Assembly (NCBI RefSeq): GCF_003003285.1
Contig: NZ_PVTP01000005.1
Span: forward strand, 62,001 to 126,000
Origin: Yoonia maritima
GTDB taxonomy: Bacteria; Pseudomonadota; Alphaproteobacteria; Rhodobacterales; Rhodobacteraceae
DNA: 64,000 nucleotides
Reading direction: 5' to 3'
In this document: positions 63,334 through 64,000 of the stretch, in pieces
Layout: each line of letters opens with the position of its first letter
Position numbering within the stretch: position 1 is the stretch's first letter
Program-made: the position numbers and the translations under genes
The notes under the pieces: generated by a model
Database searches by the model: none
Told to the model about the DNA's origin: nothing
Seen by the model: only the letters and a program-made list of their open reading frames with translations

Positions 63334-64000
63334 GCGCGCACCATCCCCATCCGACGTAAGGTCAGACGCTCTAACAGGCTAAACAGTCCGACCAACGCTG
63401 CGGCCGTGATCGCCGCAGCGAACAAGGCCGCCCAAGTCACAAGCGGCTGACCATATTGATCACCCACCAACATGCGTGCGCCGAATCCGGCCCGTGCACC
63501 CGTAGGCAATTCAGCCACGATTGCACCAACAAGCGATGCGGAAATACCAATCTTCAATGACGCAAACAGGTAAGGGACAGATGCTGGCAACCGTAGTTTC
63601 CAAAACCCTTGGGCGGGGCTGGCATGATAGGTGCGTAGCAAATCAAGCTGCATACCATCGGGGCTACGCAGTCCCTTTACCATCCCTACGACCACAGGAA
63701 AGAAGCTAAGATAAGCGCTAATAATCGCCTTCGGCAAAAGCCCCTGAATCCCAATCGCGCCCAGCATGACGATAATCATCGGAGCCAAAGCAAGGATCGG
63801 GATCGTCTGGCTCGCAATCGCCCAAGGCATCACGCTCATATCCATTGCGCGGTTGTAAACGATACCCACGGCAAGCAAGATTCCCAGCCCAGTCCCAATC
63901 GCGAAGCCAAGCAGAGTCGCGGATAGCGTCACCCAACCATGGTAAACAAGCGACCGCTTCGACGTGATTTTCTTCATCACAATCGTATCCCACATCTCAA
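63330..64000 (-). CDS. ABC transporter permease (second of two), partial at window edge
   Basis: At least 221 residues of a permease with about six transmembrane segments and the EAA-like loop (RTYHASPAQGFWKLRLPASV). The visible part starts in the region where relatives already have an N-terminal helix, and an in-frame ATG at 63995 may not be the true start, so the gene probably runs off the right edge. Its ATPase gene is not in the window and may lie beyond. Confidence 0.85.
   Translation of the reverse strand, partial: EMWDTIVMKKITSKRSLVYHGWVTLSATLLGFAIGTGLGILLAVGIVYNRAMDMSVMPWAIASQTIPILALAPMIIVMLGAIGIQGLLPKAIISAYLSFFPVVVGMVKGLRSPDGMQLDLLRTYHASPAQGFWKLRLPASVPYLFASLKIGISASLVGAIVAELPTGARAGFGARMLVGDQYGQPLVTWAALFAAAITAAALVGLFSLLERLTLRRMGMVRA

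Overview
The window looks like a chromosomal segment of an alphaproteobacterium of the Rhodobacterales, most likely a marine Roseobacter-group member (Octadecabacter/Loktanella/Sulfitobacter-like; the genus cannot be fixed from the sequence alone). The grounds are the alphaproteobacterial flagellar layout (fliC-flaF-flbT, MotE-like and PflI-like accessory genes, CtrA-like boxes), an ubiE-ubiB junction at the left edge, and a DddL-type DMSP lyase, which points to a marine, phytoplankton-associated life. No tRNA, rRNA, insertion sequence, prophage, plasmid or CRISPR signal was seen, and no gene-free stretch exceeds 300 bases.

About 1.6-31.1 kb is one near-complete flagellar supercluster in several opposing operons. 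It holds flgD and fliK; flgJ-like, flgN-like, fliC, flaF, flbT and a DUF1217 gene; fliI; flgB-flgC-fliE-fliQ-flgF-flgG-flgA-flgH and a FliL-like gene; flhA-fliR-flhB and a FliJ-like coiled-coil gene; fliL, a PflI-like gene, a MotE-like gene, motA and a 690-aa periplasmic gene; fliF-fliH-fliN-fliP; flgE-flgK-flgL-flgI; and motB. Together they encode the MS ring, rod, L and P rings, hook, filament, export gate and ATPase, stator and flagellin-dosage control. The switch genes fliG and fliM and all chemotaxis genes are missing and must lie elsewhere. Three candidate CtrA boxes sit before fliC, between fliL and fliF, and before flgE. The fliC leader carries two perfect short hairpins, which may be where FlbT/FlaF control acts.

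About 31.2-45.9 kb is a mixed accessory and housekeeping region: a DUF6165-like protein, a ThuA/ThuB-like sugar pair ending in a strong terminator, isopentenyl-diphosphate isomerase, a ChaC-like glutathione-degrading enzyme, an orphan MotA/ExbB-like plus MotB-like motor pair, a DddL-type DMSP lyase, ClpA, glyoxalase II, a methyltransferase, a CAP-domain lipoprotein divergent from a Slam-like outer-membrane barrel, and an rRNA methyltransferase.

About 45.9-64 kb carries a YnjB-YnjC-YnjD ABC transporter with a YnjF-type CDP-alcohol phosphotransferase, a stand-alone HyuA, a GtrA/GtrB/GT-C glycan-modification trio, an M20 peptidase, the pantothenate genes panB-panC, a P1-family peptidase, a RidA/TetR divergent pair around a perfect palindrome, and a THI5/NMT1-type ABC uptake system that runs off the right edge.

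The most interesting candidates for under-described biology are the 690-aa AMIN-like protein co-encoded with MotA and MotE (a possible MotC-like stator partner), the orphan ion-driven motor pair at 35-37.8 kb, and the Slam-like/CAP-lipoprotein pair at 42.7-44.8 kb.
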